Origin: Stercorarius parasiticus
Lineage: Eukaryota; Chordata; Aves; Charadriiformes; Stercorariidae
DNA length: 64,000 nt
Direction: 5' to 3'
NCBI GenBank assembly: GCA_013396915.1
Contig: VWZL01000914.1
Coordinates: 62,001 to 126,000, forward strand
This document shows positions 35,451-48,800 of this stretch, one piece after another. How positions within the stretch are numbered: position 1 is the first letter of the stretch; every line of letters begins with the position of its first letter. The notes beneath the pieces are model-generated. The model did no database searches. It saw nothing but the letters and a program-made list of their open reading frames with translations, and had not been told where the DNA came from. Made by a program: the position numbers and the translations under genes.

Positions 35451-37224
35451 TCGTCAGCAGGAGGTTTGCCAGTATAAATAGGATGGGGAGGGGCAGAGCT
35501 TTGAAGCATAGTTTTAGCTCTCTAAAGGACTAACTTGGCTGAAGAACTGCTGTCTGGAGCTTTGTTTTTTAAATTAACCTCTGTATCAGAAAAAAAAAAA
35601 TAACAAAGTTTTGTTATGTTAGTATGTTACGTCTTATGCATTCTGCATATTCTTTTGCTTGTTCTTAATAAGTATGATGATCTCCATGAGAATGGGATCT
35701 TTGTTTTCTTTATTGTGTTGACTTAATTAATTTGAGCCTCAACAGTTGATTACCATGGTAAAGTTTTTGATGTTGTAGGGCTTGACTTACAGTGAGGGAA
35801 GGCAAATAAATTGCTAAAAGCAGAGGGTTGTTTCACATCCTTGCAAGGAGTAGTCAAGAAGCATGGAGAAGAGAGGAAGGAAATGAGATGTAAACAAAAT
35901 GAATGTTCAAACAGAATGTGCTCAATGTGTGCCTTCTGTTTAAGATGAACAAGGTGGGGGTGGGAGAGAGATTTCCTTTCAAGCATTGGGACACACTTTT
36001 GTATGGTGTTTGAGGAGAAAAACAGTACACGCTTGTGTGGTTTGGGTCTCTTTAAACTACTTTGTTATTTCAGTCTTTAGAATAACAGTACTAGCTTTTG
36101 TAGCTTCTTAAATTAATAGAGGTCAAAGTGCTTATGCCAAAGAAAGTTGCTTCAATTTGCATAGTCCATAGAGGAAGGGGGGTGTGTAAGTTCGGGTAGA
36201 GTTACTGTTAAGTCCCTAGTTTGTTCTGTAGTAATAGGTCCCACTATTTTTTTTTTTTGCTTGCCTTACTTACCAGCGTAGTTTTCAAAACACTGCAGTG
36301 TAGTTTAAAACATTTCACAGATGCAAATGTGTTTAGAATAAGTAGACTGTATTTTTTCATTCTCACAACTCTGTAGAGGTGTTTGATAATAGTCAATAAA
36401 AAAAAATATTATCTCATGCTGCTTTTTATCTATCCTGTGAAACATGCTATATATCTATATTTTCTAATTCGCATATTCTTTGCAAAGATGTGGCAATAAA
36501 AAAAACAAGCAGTTTTGTGCTGCTTTTGGCAGAATAAACCAGTGATGTGTAAGGTCTAGCAGAACGGATGACTAATATTTCAAAAATGTTGAGAAAAATA
36601 TACTATATTACTGTATTTCATACTGTTAATATCTCTAGTGCTGTTACTAGTTGTTCAGCACACAACAGTGTTTGTGATAGTAGTTTTTATTTTTTGTGAA
36701 CTTGAAATTGAGTTTATAATTGGCTTAGAATAGTGCTGCTTCTTGCTCTAAATCTTTACCTACATGTTTTAAATTCTGCTGATTTGAAGTGTGTAGGTAA
36801 ATCTGTATGTCTAGGTTAAAAAACAACCTTTAACAAGAAAAACATCCTTACCAAGAGGTCAAAATAGGCAGCGAGGTGAGCCACAGAGGATTTTGTACTG
36901 TTGATTACCCCAGAGAAAGTATGTATGGAAGTGAGGGATGCTGTTTATGTTGGGCTTTGTGTTTATTCCAGGGACATCTGTGCTTTCTGAAATAATAGCC
37001 TTGGAACTGCTGCTTTGAAACCTAGAAAGCGTGTATAGCTGTGCATCCTTACACTAGACTAGAGACAGCCAAGGTGCTGCACTCTGAAAGCTGTGTGCCA
37101 AAATCTTTATGCTATGTAATCACAAGCTGCACTTTGGAAGTGGAGACAAGGGGCAGGATAATGAACACATTACTGTGCTTTAAGCTGGCACTTGAGTCAT
37201 GTAGTAGTCCAGGAATGATAGGCT
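35451..37224. other. Non-coding, nothing recognised
   Basis: AT-rich sequence with short homopolymer runs (A near 35590, T near 36250, A near 36400). No exon or repeat family recognised. Confidence 0.55.
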
Positions 37225-37680
37225 AATTCCAGTGGAAGGGGAACTCAGGAGGTTTCTAACCCAACCTCTTGCCCAAAACAGGGTCAGCTGTGAGATCAGA
37301 ACAGGTTGCCTGGGACTTTACCCAGTTGGGGTTTGAAAACCTTCAAGGGCAGAAAGGGTACAACCTCTCTGTGCATGGGTCCATGGCTTCGCTGCCCTCA
37401 TGGGGCAAATTTTTTCTCATTATATTCATCTGAACCTCTCTTGTTTGAACTTTTGCCCATCATCTCCTATCTTCCCACCACGCACCACTGTTAAGAACCT
37501 GGCTGCATCTCTTCAGTCCTCCCCCCATCGGCACCAATGGGCTGCTGTTAGGTGTCCCAAGGCCATCCTTCCTCCAGGTTCAACAAGCCCTGCTGCCACA
37601 GCCTCCTCTTGCAGGGCCAGTGCTTCAGCAACCACCATCTTGGTGGCCCTCCATTGGATTCACTTCTAGACATGGTAATG
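37225..37680 (-). repeat. Diverged CR1 LINE fragment
   Basis: Reverse-orientation CR1 of an older subfamily. Recognisable blocks are CTAACCCAACCTCTTGCCCA, GATCAGAACAGGTTGCCTGG, GGGTTTGAAAACCTTCAAGG and ACAACCTCTCTG. The downstream part (to 37680) keeps the CR1 order of 3' UTR then C-terminal coding segment. The plus-strand open frames over it are repeat-derived shadows. Confidence 0.7.
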
Positions 37681-40600
37681 AGTGCTGAGATAGCATTCAT
37701 GGCTTCTCTTCTCCACTCCTTTCAAAGTACTGTGCCATATATTTAATGTAACCCTAGTGTAGAGCTGCATGTTTGAACCATATGTACATCCTGAGCAGTT
37801 CGAGAGTCAGAGGTCAGCTACCTACGCATCCTTTAATCCTGAAGGTTGAATCTGTTAGGGACCAGCTTACTATATAAAGAATCAGACGTAATTGGATTTA
37901 TGAATCATTTAAGTAGGACTGGGCTGACTGATTTGCGTGATTTTGCAGGCTGATGACAAACAGCGGTGTAAAGAGATTGCCTGGAAGGGAAGAGGGAAAG
38001 GCTGTTTGGCAACGTGATATTTTTAGAAACTTCTGCAGTGCCTTTCATCATCAGATCATGAACCCTTGCTTAAAAACAAAAGCAAAACTGACATCTCTGT
38101 TCGGATGGTTCAACAACTGGACTAGCAGCCTACATTCCCAATATCTCTTGCTGAAATTGGTTTCCATTTCTTCAAGGAGGTTGCCTGTTTGCCGTGTTGT
38201 CTAGTAGCACTACCAAGTGTTGAATTTTAACATTTGAAAAAAGAAAAAAAGAGAAAAAACTGATTGTCAGAGGGGCCAGTTAAAAGGCTTGATGGTGGGG
38301 AAGTGGCGGAGAGAACCTGAATCACAACATGGTAACCAATCTTGGTTGCTGCAGGCAAGTTGCTGAATAGCCTTACTTGGTTGGCAGGAGTAACTATGAG
38401 AGGCAGCTGCTTGTTTTAAATTTGCATCCTGTAGTGTAGTGTTAAATGGGTGTTCCCTCTGCTGATGCTGGAAGCAGCACAACTGCTTCATTCACAGTAG
38501 CATTAGGTAATTTATGGAACACGTCCTAGGTTTTACATGACTCAAGCTACAGCAAGCGATCTATCTAAATTAGTGCTAGAGACCATAGATTCAATCTGAT
38601 TGTAGGCAAACAATGTCTGCCTTGATTACTTAACTAAAATCTCAGTGGGAAATGTGATCACTAGAAGTTATTTGCATGTTTCTCAGAGTTAATAGCAATT
38701 AATCTTTCCACGGAAGTTAATTTTAAAATCTCTACACACCTACGTATCAGTTCATGAAATACCCTGCTCACAGGACTGCTTTGAATGGTTACTGCACGTG
38801 CAGAATAGCTGGTCCTAAGCACTGCAGAAAACAGAGCTGCACGTTTATAGCCCAATTCATGTAATTTTGACATGGTGTTGGTACCCACCTTTGCGCTTCA
38901 TGATGCAGTATCCCTTCAAGTACTGACTACAACTGTACCTGCACCTCCTGTTTCAAAGGGAGACAAGGGCTGAAAAGTGCATGCAGCCATGCCTCCAAAC
39001 ACTGTGTGCAGAGACCTGCATAGACAGATGAGACCATTTTGCTGGGTCACCTGCTGTCTCAGGTCAGTTTTGGCTAGTTTGTAGGTCTCCTATATAGTCC
39101 CTCGTGATCTACAACACAGAGTCTTGTGGTGTTTAAGAGAAGCTGAGTCCAGAGGAGAAGTTATATCTAATTATACACTTAAAGGTGGTCCACTTTGAGC
39201 TGTGGTTTAGGGGGTTGGGTTTGTTTTCCTTCAGCTTTCAAGGGAAGAGAATGGGGATGCTGGCCTTCAGTGGAGGACAGTTCACCTGTTAGGTGAATTG
39301 GGTGCTTGGAGTACCTGTTCTCCCTTTTCCTGCCACAGCAGGCAGGAACTTGTGGTGCCGGAGTTTCTGCAGCTCTTGTCACTGGTAACACTATCTTGTA
39401 TCCTTCCATTTTTGGTTTAGGTGTCATCATCCTTCCCTCGTAAGGCCTATATACATATCCACCTTGGGAGGATAGCTCTGACAAAGGGCAGGAAGTACCC
39501 AGGAAGGCCCGAAAGTCTGTTTTCTGTGGTTGAATTGCAGGATAAGTAACTTGTAAATTGTGATTATGTTGGTAGTTACATCAATCCATGCCATCAGTGT
39601 AGGCATCTGGGCACTTGGCCAAGCTCTAGCTGGGGCATGAGCACTAGAGGTCACTTACTGCTCACATTTGCAGGCTGGCATGGGGTGATTTATCTGCCTG
39701 TTGTGGCAGAGTAGCTGTTTGGTTTGAGAAAAGAAATAAGAAAGCAGGAAAAGATATGTGTCTGCTGTACTTGTACAAGTGAGAAATTTTATGGAAAAAC
39801 ATGGGAAATACTTTGATACGCCCAAATGGATTGCTTTCCATCTGTTATTGCAGGAAACTGAATGGAGACAAACTGATAGGCCCTTCCCACATGATGATTT
39901 GTGGTAAGGGATTGAAAACCAGCCTATTTTGCTTGCATAACTGTGGTTGGTTCCTGTGTCTGTGTTGCACTTACCTCAGGCTAGCTAAGTGTGTTAACCT
40001 TGGTTGCTGCCCTACAGCTCAGGGAAGTATAGCCTGATAACCCCACTGTTAGTGATAACACCGTGTGGCTTTGATAAAGTCGGATAACGTACCAAAAGAA
40101 AGCTTTAGGCCAAGCTGCAGCTTTTGTCTGGAACCAAGAAGTAATCCTCCTTGGCCAGGATAGGCGGACCCTTAACATTGCTCTGGCTGGCACTGCCTGC
40201 GCTCGCCAACAGGGCTGTGTCTGGTGGGGGGAACTGGGAGTGCTAGTTCTTCATCTTCTGCCAGAGCCTGTGTGGAGGGAGGCGTCTGCGGGAGGCTGGT
40301 GCTCTGCTTTCTGCTGCCACGAACTTGATGTGTGTTAAGAGACTGCAGTCACAGGGATCTAGTGGCTTCTCCTTTCCCTGTCCCACCTTATTTCTGACAA
40401 CTGCTGTCTTTGAAAAAGTGTGTTGCCATCAGGCTAGAAACAAAAATTGATCTTGCACCTAAAACAATGTAGTTGTCTGCAGCAAAAATCCTACCATATC
40501 CTATCACAGCAAAAACCAGCTCGTGGTGTTTTTATTGTGTCTTGTCATTTCAAGGGTAACATGGCATAGTATCTTATGCCAATGTTGCTGGCCAGTGCTA

Positions 40601-41639
40601 GTTCTTTGGAAAGTTGCCTCCAGACTGCAGAGACATGCAGAAGAGCTCAGCGGTGCAGAGAGTGGCAGCTGTTTTGCCTTGCCCTGCAGTGTGTCGCATG
40701 GAGGAATTCTTGATGCCAGATGCTATCACAGAACTCCATGTGCATGAGAAGCCTGGCCCCCTGCGCTTCATTTTTCCTAGTCTTGACTTTGGTCGTGTAC
40801 CAGACTGCTAGTGTTGCAACAAAAGTTGGATAGCATTGCTCGCTTGTAAAACTGAGTGGAGGGACCAGATGAAAGGAGAGCAAAGTTCATGCTTTGGCAT
40901 TTTTTCTGCCTTTTTTCTCTCCAAATTTAAGGGTAGGCCATACAAAGTAACATGCTGTTTGCATTCCTTTTTTAAAGTGTTGGCTTAAGAGAGCTCTTCT
41001 CTTACAGTTTGCCCTCGTTCTTAATTTCTTCCTTCCAAGAGTTGATTCAAGTATTGACTCATCCACCCAAAATAATATAACTCCAGAAAGACAGTAGCAC
41101 TGAGAAAATCTTTATTTCCATATGAAATTGTGGTTGAACTTCTGCCTGTCTTCCCCTCCTTAGTGTCTTTAGTAACTAGTCATTTCTGCAAGCTCTTGAG
41201 AATACTGTTACCTCAAGAACACGCTTTTTAAAAATATGTAATTATGGCCTCGAAACCAAGCAATTCAGCCTCTGAATTAATAGCAGCAGTGTTGACTTTG
41301 AGACTGATGTGGAAGGTGGGAAGACGGGACTGTTGGGAAGGAAACCTGACCAACCCTGCAGACTTGGGGAATCCATCAGGTGGGTGAAGGCTCTCAGATC
41401 TGTGCCCTTCTACAAACGCCTGCCAACAGAAAAGGTAGAAAGGGGTGGTGCATTTCTGTCTGGCAAAGCCATCAGGCTGTGGATACCATCCAAAAGCCTG
41501 GCCTCAGAAACGCTGCCCAGGCTTAGACCACGGGGCCCATCTCTCCCCTTTGCCCTGTGACGGGCGTCAGCTCCTGGCCACTGCCAAGGGCGAGAATACA
41601 AGAAATATTTTTGTAAACGGAGAATAACAATTCTTTTCT
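37681..41639. other. Non-coding stretch before CpG island C
   Basis: No recognised gene. The interval 39.2-39.65 kb holds a 101-codon minus-strand open frame with unusually protein-like composition (see findings), but without homology I do not call it a gene. The GC content rises gradually from 40.1 kb toward the island. Confidence 0.5.
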
Positions 41640-42430
41640 TCCCAGGGAGAATGAAAACGTTTCTTCGCCTCCCCGAGGCGTTTGCAGGCTTGATTGGCTG
41701 GCGGCGGAGGCCAGCCGGGCCCCGGCGGTACAAAGTCGCTCTGTGGTGGGCTCCTCAGTGCCGCCTTTGTCCCCGGCGGGCTCCGGCCGCCCCCGCCGGC
41801 CAGCGGCCGGACCGGTTTCCTCCGGCCCTTGCCGGGCAGCGGTGCCGAGGCGGGGTAACCGCATGCCCGCGGCGGGCGGATCCGAGTGGTAGCGCCCGGG
41901 GCGGCGGGACTGGCGATGTTACTATGGGAGCGACGCAGGGCTCCGCCGGGAGCGAACCACGGGAGCCCGCCGGGGGGGCGGAGCAGGTCGGTAGCCTCTC
42001 CCTCGCCCACCGCGCTCACCCTCCTGCCGACACCCCCCCTCCCCCTCGCCCCGGGCGTGGTAGTGTCCCCCAGGCCGGGACNNNNNNNNNNNNNNNNNNN
42101 NNNNNNNNNNNNNNNNNNNNNNNNNNNNNNNNNNNNNNNNNNNNNNNNNNNNNNNNNNNNNNNNNNNNNNNNNNNNNNNNNNNNNNNNNNNNNNNNNNNN
42201 NNNNNNNNNNNNNNNNNNNNNNNNNNNNNNNNNNNNNNNNNNNNNNNNNNNNNNNNNNNNNNNNNNNNNNNNNNNNNNNNGGGGGGGGCGGGCGGGCGGC
42301 GGGAGCAGAGGGGCGTTCAGGTGCCCGGCCTCGCCGCTCTGTAGTGCCGGCCCCTTGTCTCGAACGCCGGCAGGCAGGACGCGATTTTGTATTTGTAAGC
42401 ACCGCTTGTGCTCAGGGTACAGGACGGTGT
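41640..42430 (+). promoter_or_regulatory. TJP2: CpG island C, candidate TJP2 promoter
   Basis: A CpG-dense island on both sides of a 199-base gap, with an inverted CCAAT motif (GATTGGCTGGCGG) near 41692 and GC boxes. It lies 21 kb upstream of the first shared TJP2 coding exon. Human TJP2 is known to use more than one promoter with long first introns, so this is a good candidate for a main TJP2 start. A plus-strand splice donor ATTT|GTAAGC at 42395 could end a non-coding or short coding first exon. The long plus-strand open frames through the N run are not evidence of coding. Confidence 0.6.
42082..42280. other. Assembly gap (199 N) in CpG island C
   Basis: A run of N flanked by GC-rich sequence (GGGGGGGGCGGGCGGGCGGC on its right side). 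It probably conceals part of a TJP2 first exon or core promoter. Confidence 0.97.
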
Positions 42431-42765
42431 TTTAACCGAAAATCCCGCCTCCCCGTTTCTGTGGACGAACAAACTTTCACGTTTGAAAAAGAAAAATCCT
42501 CTTCTCCCTGGCCCCTGCTTTAGGTTTTTTGCTTGTTTGGTTTATTAAAGACGGTGCAGATTTTTATGGTGAAACGGGTTTTCGTGCCTCTGTCGCTGAG
42601 CTGCAGCAGTCAATGCAGCTGCGAAGCACCTAGCAGTAGCAGGCAGCACCTGCGAGGGCTGGAGCAGCGGCATGGTGTGTCTGACGGCCTTTGGGAAACG
42701 GCATTTAGCTGTAGTCACCCCCCTCACCCCCGCTAAACCGGGGATGGAAGCTGTAAACAGAAGTT

Positions 42766-42870
42766 GCTTATGCCTCATAGTTTTTGTGGCTTGTAGAATA
42801 GTTAGTACTGTTAAGTATGCTTATGCCTCATAGTTTGTTTTGTGGCTTGTAGAATAGTACTGTTAAGTGT
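42766..42870 (+). repeat. Tandem duplication, two ~53-base copies
   Basis: Copy 1 at 42766-42818 and copy 2 at 42819-42870 abut directly. Both start GCTTATGCCTCATAGTTT and share GTGGCTTGTAGAATAG and TACTGTTAAGT. They differ by small indels (TTTTT against TTGTTTT, and an extra GTTA in copy 1) and one or two substitutions. A recent local duplication about 0.4 kb downstream of CpG island C. Confidence 0.9.
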
Positions 42871-45800
42871 CCTTTTTGTGTATGGAGTCCGTGTGTTTTA
42901 GCCAATATCCCCCATTGCACATGTTATGAGTATTTATTGGACATCAGTGAACTACCGATGATACTTTCTTTATGTGATCATTTCCAGAGTGTGTGGTTTT
43001 GCAGTGGTTTGTGGGTTTTGTGTGTGTGTGTGTGATTGTTTCTCTGTTTTTAATAAATAGCAAAGGTTGTACAGCTGATCTGGGTAACTATCCCACTCTT
43101 ACCCCACCCTTCTTGTTCTGTTATCTTCTTCATCTCCTGTCCTCATCTGCTTCTTTTCTTCTGAATCCATCTTGTAAGCTCTTTGACACAGATCCCATTG
43201 TGTTGGACACTTCTGTTGCTGCAGTACATTTAGTAAGTAGGTGTTATCGTTTGCTGGTGGTTCTGTTGGGAGAAACATAAATATCCATGATAATGTGCTG
43301 GTGACTTGCCTTGCAGGGGTCTCTTGGGGATCAGGTTTAAATGTGTTGACCTGAAATGGATGGAAAGCCTGACTTTGCGTGTGTGAGCTATAGTAGTTAC
43401 AGATCCTGTATTTACAGATGTACGCTTTACATGGCTATTGCTTACATACTTCATTTAAACATTTTTTGGACCTGCTTTTGTCAATATTGGCGGAATCCTT
43501 GCCCTTTTGAAGTTAATGATGACAATTCTGTTGTCTTGATAAGAAGTGTGGGTTGTCAGGCCTCTATTGAGTGTATCTGGTTTCTTCAATTTGTTTTAGG
43601 GTCTGCCTTTCATCTAAAGAAATAGAAATTAAATGGTTTGGATGCAGCTTCTTTCTGTTTCACAGCTGTGAGTCCATGCAGTATGGAAGTCGGCCATGGG
43701 GGCTATGAATTCACTGGCAGCTTCTCTGTCAGCAGACAGAGAGCTGATCTTTCTTCCTGCCTAATGTTTGAGACTGTGAGAAAGCTCATGTTTCTTATGC
43801 ATACTGAACTTAAGTAGGAAGTAATTGCCAGTATGGGTCCTGCAATGGTTATATTCCTTATATTACAGTTATTAATAAGACCACAGTTGTGGTTCTTTTA
43901 TAAAGACAACAGTTTCTTCATGATTTTGTAGAAAAAGACAGAAAATTAATCTGGGGAGATACTACAGCTATGATTTCTAGTTTCTCCTTTATTTTTCTTA
44001 ATGAAGCTATGTAAACTATATACAATTTATGACTATACTGGGAATTCTATTTTTCACAGCTTGTGATTATTAGAACTGTAAGTCAAATAAGGCTTCAGCT
44101 GACGTTGGAAACATTTTTGAGTCCTCTGTGTAACAGAAAGTGGCAAGTTGAGGTATTTTCTTAGACACTGAAATCACTGAAGCTACAGGAATCTCTTGAG
44201 TGACCCGAACTGTATGTGCTGTATGAGCCAAATAGTATACTGTAATTCATGACTGTGTTAAAATTGCAAATGAACTTAAAATCACTTTGTATTTTAAAAC
44301 TGTATTTAAAACTTCATTTTTCTTACCATCAAAATTAAGAACTCGCTAAGAATTGTGTGTGATCCATGCTGATAAGACAGACATGTACTGCAAATACCAG
44401 CCTTAAGGCAGAATTATGTTCCTGAATGCATCTTAGCTGGAACATACAGTGGAAACTAATATATACATGCAATTAGTTTTACATAGCATCAAGAATAAAA
44501 CATCATCTAACTTACCAAACAGCAAGAGAGATGCCTTCATGAACCCTCCAGGCATCTCTATCCAGTAACTCAAAAATACAATGAAGATGAAAATGCACCT
44601 TCAAGGCCCATAGTGGTAGCAGTTAACTGAGCAGGCAGATGATTGTCATCGGCTTCCCACGTGTTTTTGCCTTGTGTTGTGCCCTATTAAATAATCAGAG
44701 AGGAGTAGCTTTTTACGTATTCTGCTGCTGGAGTCTCTAGATCTGACTAACAATACTGCATTAGTGTTTCACAACTGAATTTTGGATAAATGATTCTTGT
44801 TAAAAAAGCACTATCAAAAAAGAAAAAAAATCCTGCAAAAAAACCCGGCTGTGATCTAATGGCTTCCCTATACAGCTACAAGAAAGGATATACCTATCCA
44901 TTATTTATTTATGTGTTACTTAATAATGTATGTACTTAGCCTGCTGTGTCTTTCCCTTGCACATGCATGCCTATTCTGTAATGGGAAAGCATTTTGGATG
45001 CTCACCCCATATGATTCCTAGTCAGTATGAGCTTTTTGCAGAGAATGCAGGATGTCGAGCTAGACCGTCATTCCAGGCTCCACAAACAAAGCTGTGAGAG
45101 GCAAATTGTTGGCCTTTGACTGAACTGAGCAGCTTGCTTCAGGGTCAGCGCTTGGCACTGATTGCTCTCCTTTCTATGTTCCAGCACTGCAAAGATCTGC
45201 TGGATAATGTGGGTTTCTCTAGTGTCCAGGGCTGAGGATTCTTCTCTCCAGTCAGTGTTTTGGAACCTTTTCTGACAAGTTGCAGAACAGGATGAAAAAC
45301 AACTTACATCTTTGATTACTTTGTTTTCCTAAGTAACTCTTATTCCAGAAATAAAAAGTGGTTTTGGTTATTTAGTTCATAGTGTTAAGTTGATAAGTTT
45401 TTAAAGCAGTTGAAATGACAGTAACACAGCTGACTGGTAGCGCGTGTGTGTGTTCCTTGGAGGATGCCATCAGAACTCCTGTTTCTGTGTACTTGCATTG
45501 TTTTGTCTGTGGACTGCATAGTAGTTACAGTTTGGCTGTAAATTTTTATTTTCTAGTATTTAAAGTTTCCTGAAAGTCTTGCAGTTCAGCAGGGATGTTG
45601 TTCCTGACCCAGCACTGTGGCAGGAACTCCCTTTCAGTTGCTAACAGTTGACAAATACTTGTGTGTGCTTTACCTGGGTGTCCTGTTACAGTAGGTCTAG
45701 TTGCAAAAACCCTGGGGTCAGACTTCTAAAGACATAATGTTGATTGCAGGTGGATGCCTACTGGCATTTCCAATAGCTGCTATGCACTCGGTTCCCCTTT

Positions 45801-48800
45801 GGCAATTATGCTTCCCTAGCTATTTGTGTGCAGTGCCGGGTGCACCTACAACGTTTAAGGATAAGTTAAGGTAGGGGAAGAAGGTGGGGAGATCTTCAGT
45901 TGTGGGCCTCGGACATGCTTGTCAAGCTATTGGTAGAATGTGAAAAGTCCTGTACCAGAGTACTGTTGGTACATCAGTCTTTGTTGTCCCTTTGGTGTAT
46001 GTGAAATACTTACAATCTAATCTGATATGTGGGGATGCCTTGAGTATGTTTTGTCATTTTCTGTGTGGCTTTTTGTTTGACAGGTTATTATGATGCCTTC
46101 TTAATTTTAACATTGCTATGGTGTTAAACTAGAATTTTATTCATTAAATCTCATTCATTAACTTCTCTGACTGTTGTAATAATTTGACTTAATTTTCTAT
46201 TCTTTTCCAAGCTTTCTTTTCCTGTTTTACCTTCTAGAAGCCAGTGTATGTCTTCCTAATGTCTTCTGCAGCAGTAAGAAGGGACTAAAACTCTTGGATC
46301 ACAATTATTTGAAAAGGGATTAAATTTTTCTTACCTTTTTGTAGGGCTTGTTTGTCTATATGCAGGTATATGACTTCTTTTTCTTTCAGATGGGAAAAAA
46401 CAGAACACTTCATCATGGTTGCCTTCTGCTTTATGTGTCAGAAGGTCCTTGAAGTGTATAATGCTCTTTTATGTGGTTCAGACCACAAGAAGAAAACTTT
46501 CTGTTCCGAATCTCAGTTGGGAATGAACTTTCAGTTGCTACCAAAGCAAGCTTTGCTCTGGGTGGTAACTTAATGGAGGCATTTCTAAGCTTTAATGATT
46601 CTGAGATGTTTAATTTCCTTTTAGCCACATATGCAAAATGATTCTCTTTGTTTTTTTTCTTTCCCAGTTCTTTTCAAAGCCTCATGTGGTTTATGGAAGT
46701 GACTAATAGTCGTAAAAGGAGGAATAAAATCTGTTCTTTTACTCACTGATCGTGTTCTGGTCAGTTTATCCTTTGTGTACTTCAGTTTGCAGTTCAGTGG
46801 AAATGGCACTATTTCATAGGCATGTGTCAGTTTAGTTTCATTTAATGGTTGGAGTGAAGCCTGAAGTTCCTTATATTGACATTGCATGCATGTGAAATGT
46901 TGGCTTGGTAGAAAGATTGCATCGAGGGTTCTAGTTTCAAATTATTCTGTTGGCATCCTTTCAAGTGAAGCAAGAATGGCTGCAGATAAACTCGGATTAG
47001 TGCTTTGGGAACGAATCAGCCAAGTGAAAGTTACTACCTTGATACTAAAGAAGGGCAGCTTACTTCACCACCACCCCCCAGCCCCTTGTGTTGATTCATT
47101 GGTTATTGGTTGACTACATGACTTCTACATAAGTTATGGGGGGTGTGAAATGTTTTTTATAACAACATGTTTGGATGCTAGCGAAGTCATGTGCTAGTGC
47201 AACTGCATAGTATACTTCAGCTTCACGTACAACCTTGTAAAAGGATTGAGGAGAAGGAATGAAAAGTACTCAAATTTTACTGCTTTTATCTGCCCTTCTG
47301 TTGCTTTCTTACCTCAAAGTGTTCTATCAGTGTCATCAGGTACATGGTGAGTTTCAGTGTAACACAACTTTATATTGGATGATAGGTTGCTGGGTGTGCA
47401 GTCCCAGAAAAGTTCAGAGCTGTGAGGAGCATTTACGTTTAGTTTTATTGTTTGAAAAAGCAATTATACTCCTTTGGAGGCCCTGAGGAGGAAACTTTGC
47501 TATGACCAAAGGGATTCTGAATGTGTTTCACTGAAGCAGGTGCAGCTGGCTTAATCCACTGTCTCATGGTAAGTGAGATGTTGGGAGGGGCTTGGTGATT
47601 TTTTTGTTTTGTTTTGTTCGCTTGTTTCCTCTTCTTCCAAATGTACTGGGGATTAGTATTAGTATAAGACTTACGGACCTAAAGACTTCAAATGCAACCC
47701 CCAGATTTGCATTTGGCATCTATGCATCCTACTATATGGATGACAGAAAAATTACTGAACTCCTTTTTGCAACAGAGTTTGCTTTCATTTTAGATGTGTG
47801 CAAGAAACGTGAAAGTTTAGGGGTGAACTTCAGCAATGCTTTCTGGCATGACTGAGTAGGCTGTTGAGACATCTTGACAGGGAGGGGTGAGTTGCTTAAG
47901 ACCTTGAAGGCAGGAGATGGTGGTAGAAGGAAAGGGGTGCAGAGAGGTATGGATAGTGTGACTAGAAAACACCTAAGAGTTGGCTAATAGATCAAGCTGT
48001 TTTGTTGTGGCAGGCATCCGACTGATGCTGAACATATGACTTCAGGCTCAAAACAGCTTAATTTTGTAGAGATCTGATAGCTTTTGAATTGTCAATTACT
48101 AACTTTTTTTTAACAGAAATTTGAATTAGTTTCTTACTGTTATGGGCATTTAAATGCATTTGAAGCTTTTGTTTATCTACCTTTATTTATCTACCAGTGA
48201 CCTTCTGTTTGAAGTTTATGTTTTGTGAGGTTTGTGATATGGCATTGATAGTTGTATGAAATACAATGTATTGTGTGAATTTTGTGGGCTTTTAGTCTTA
48301 GATGTGGTGAAGTGTACCATTAAAATTTATATGTTATAGAGAACCATATTCAGGTTTATTTCCATCAGCCAAGAAAAGAAAGCTAATGTGACAATGTGTA
48401 ATCTTACTGCCACAGGAATGCTCGAACAAAAGTAAAACAGTTCCAAGAATATGGCATATCATTCTCCTATTAATGGAGTTAGAACAAAGGATACTAGAAA
48501 CCTTAACAGGGAAAGGAAATCTAGTTTGGTTTGGGACTAAGCTCAGAAACTAACAATCGTACCATTGTTTGAATTGTCTTGCATTATGACTGGATGATTA
48601 AATGTAAATGCTGACCTGATTGGATTGTATCCCAGCAATGAATTGGCCTTTTAAAAACCAGCTACAGGAAGCAGTAGACAGGTACCCAGCTTGTTTTTCT
48701 CAGATTCGGAAGCTGTAGTTGTTGAGCAACAAGGTTTATGCAATCACAGAGTCTGTAAGGACCATGCAATGGCAGAAATGTAGTTTCTCACCAGTAGACA

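Noticed and set aside
37306..37746. Plus-strand frames of 62-89 codons
   Set aside because: They overlie a diverged reverse-orientation CR1 fragment.
41651..42523. 290-codon plus-strand frame across CpG island C
   Set aside because: It passes through a 199-base N run and is island composition only; no known TJP2 N-terminus found in it.
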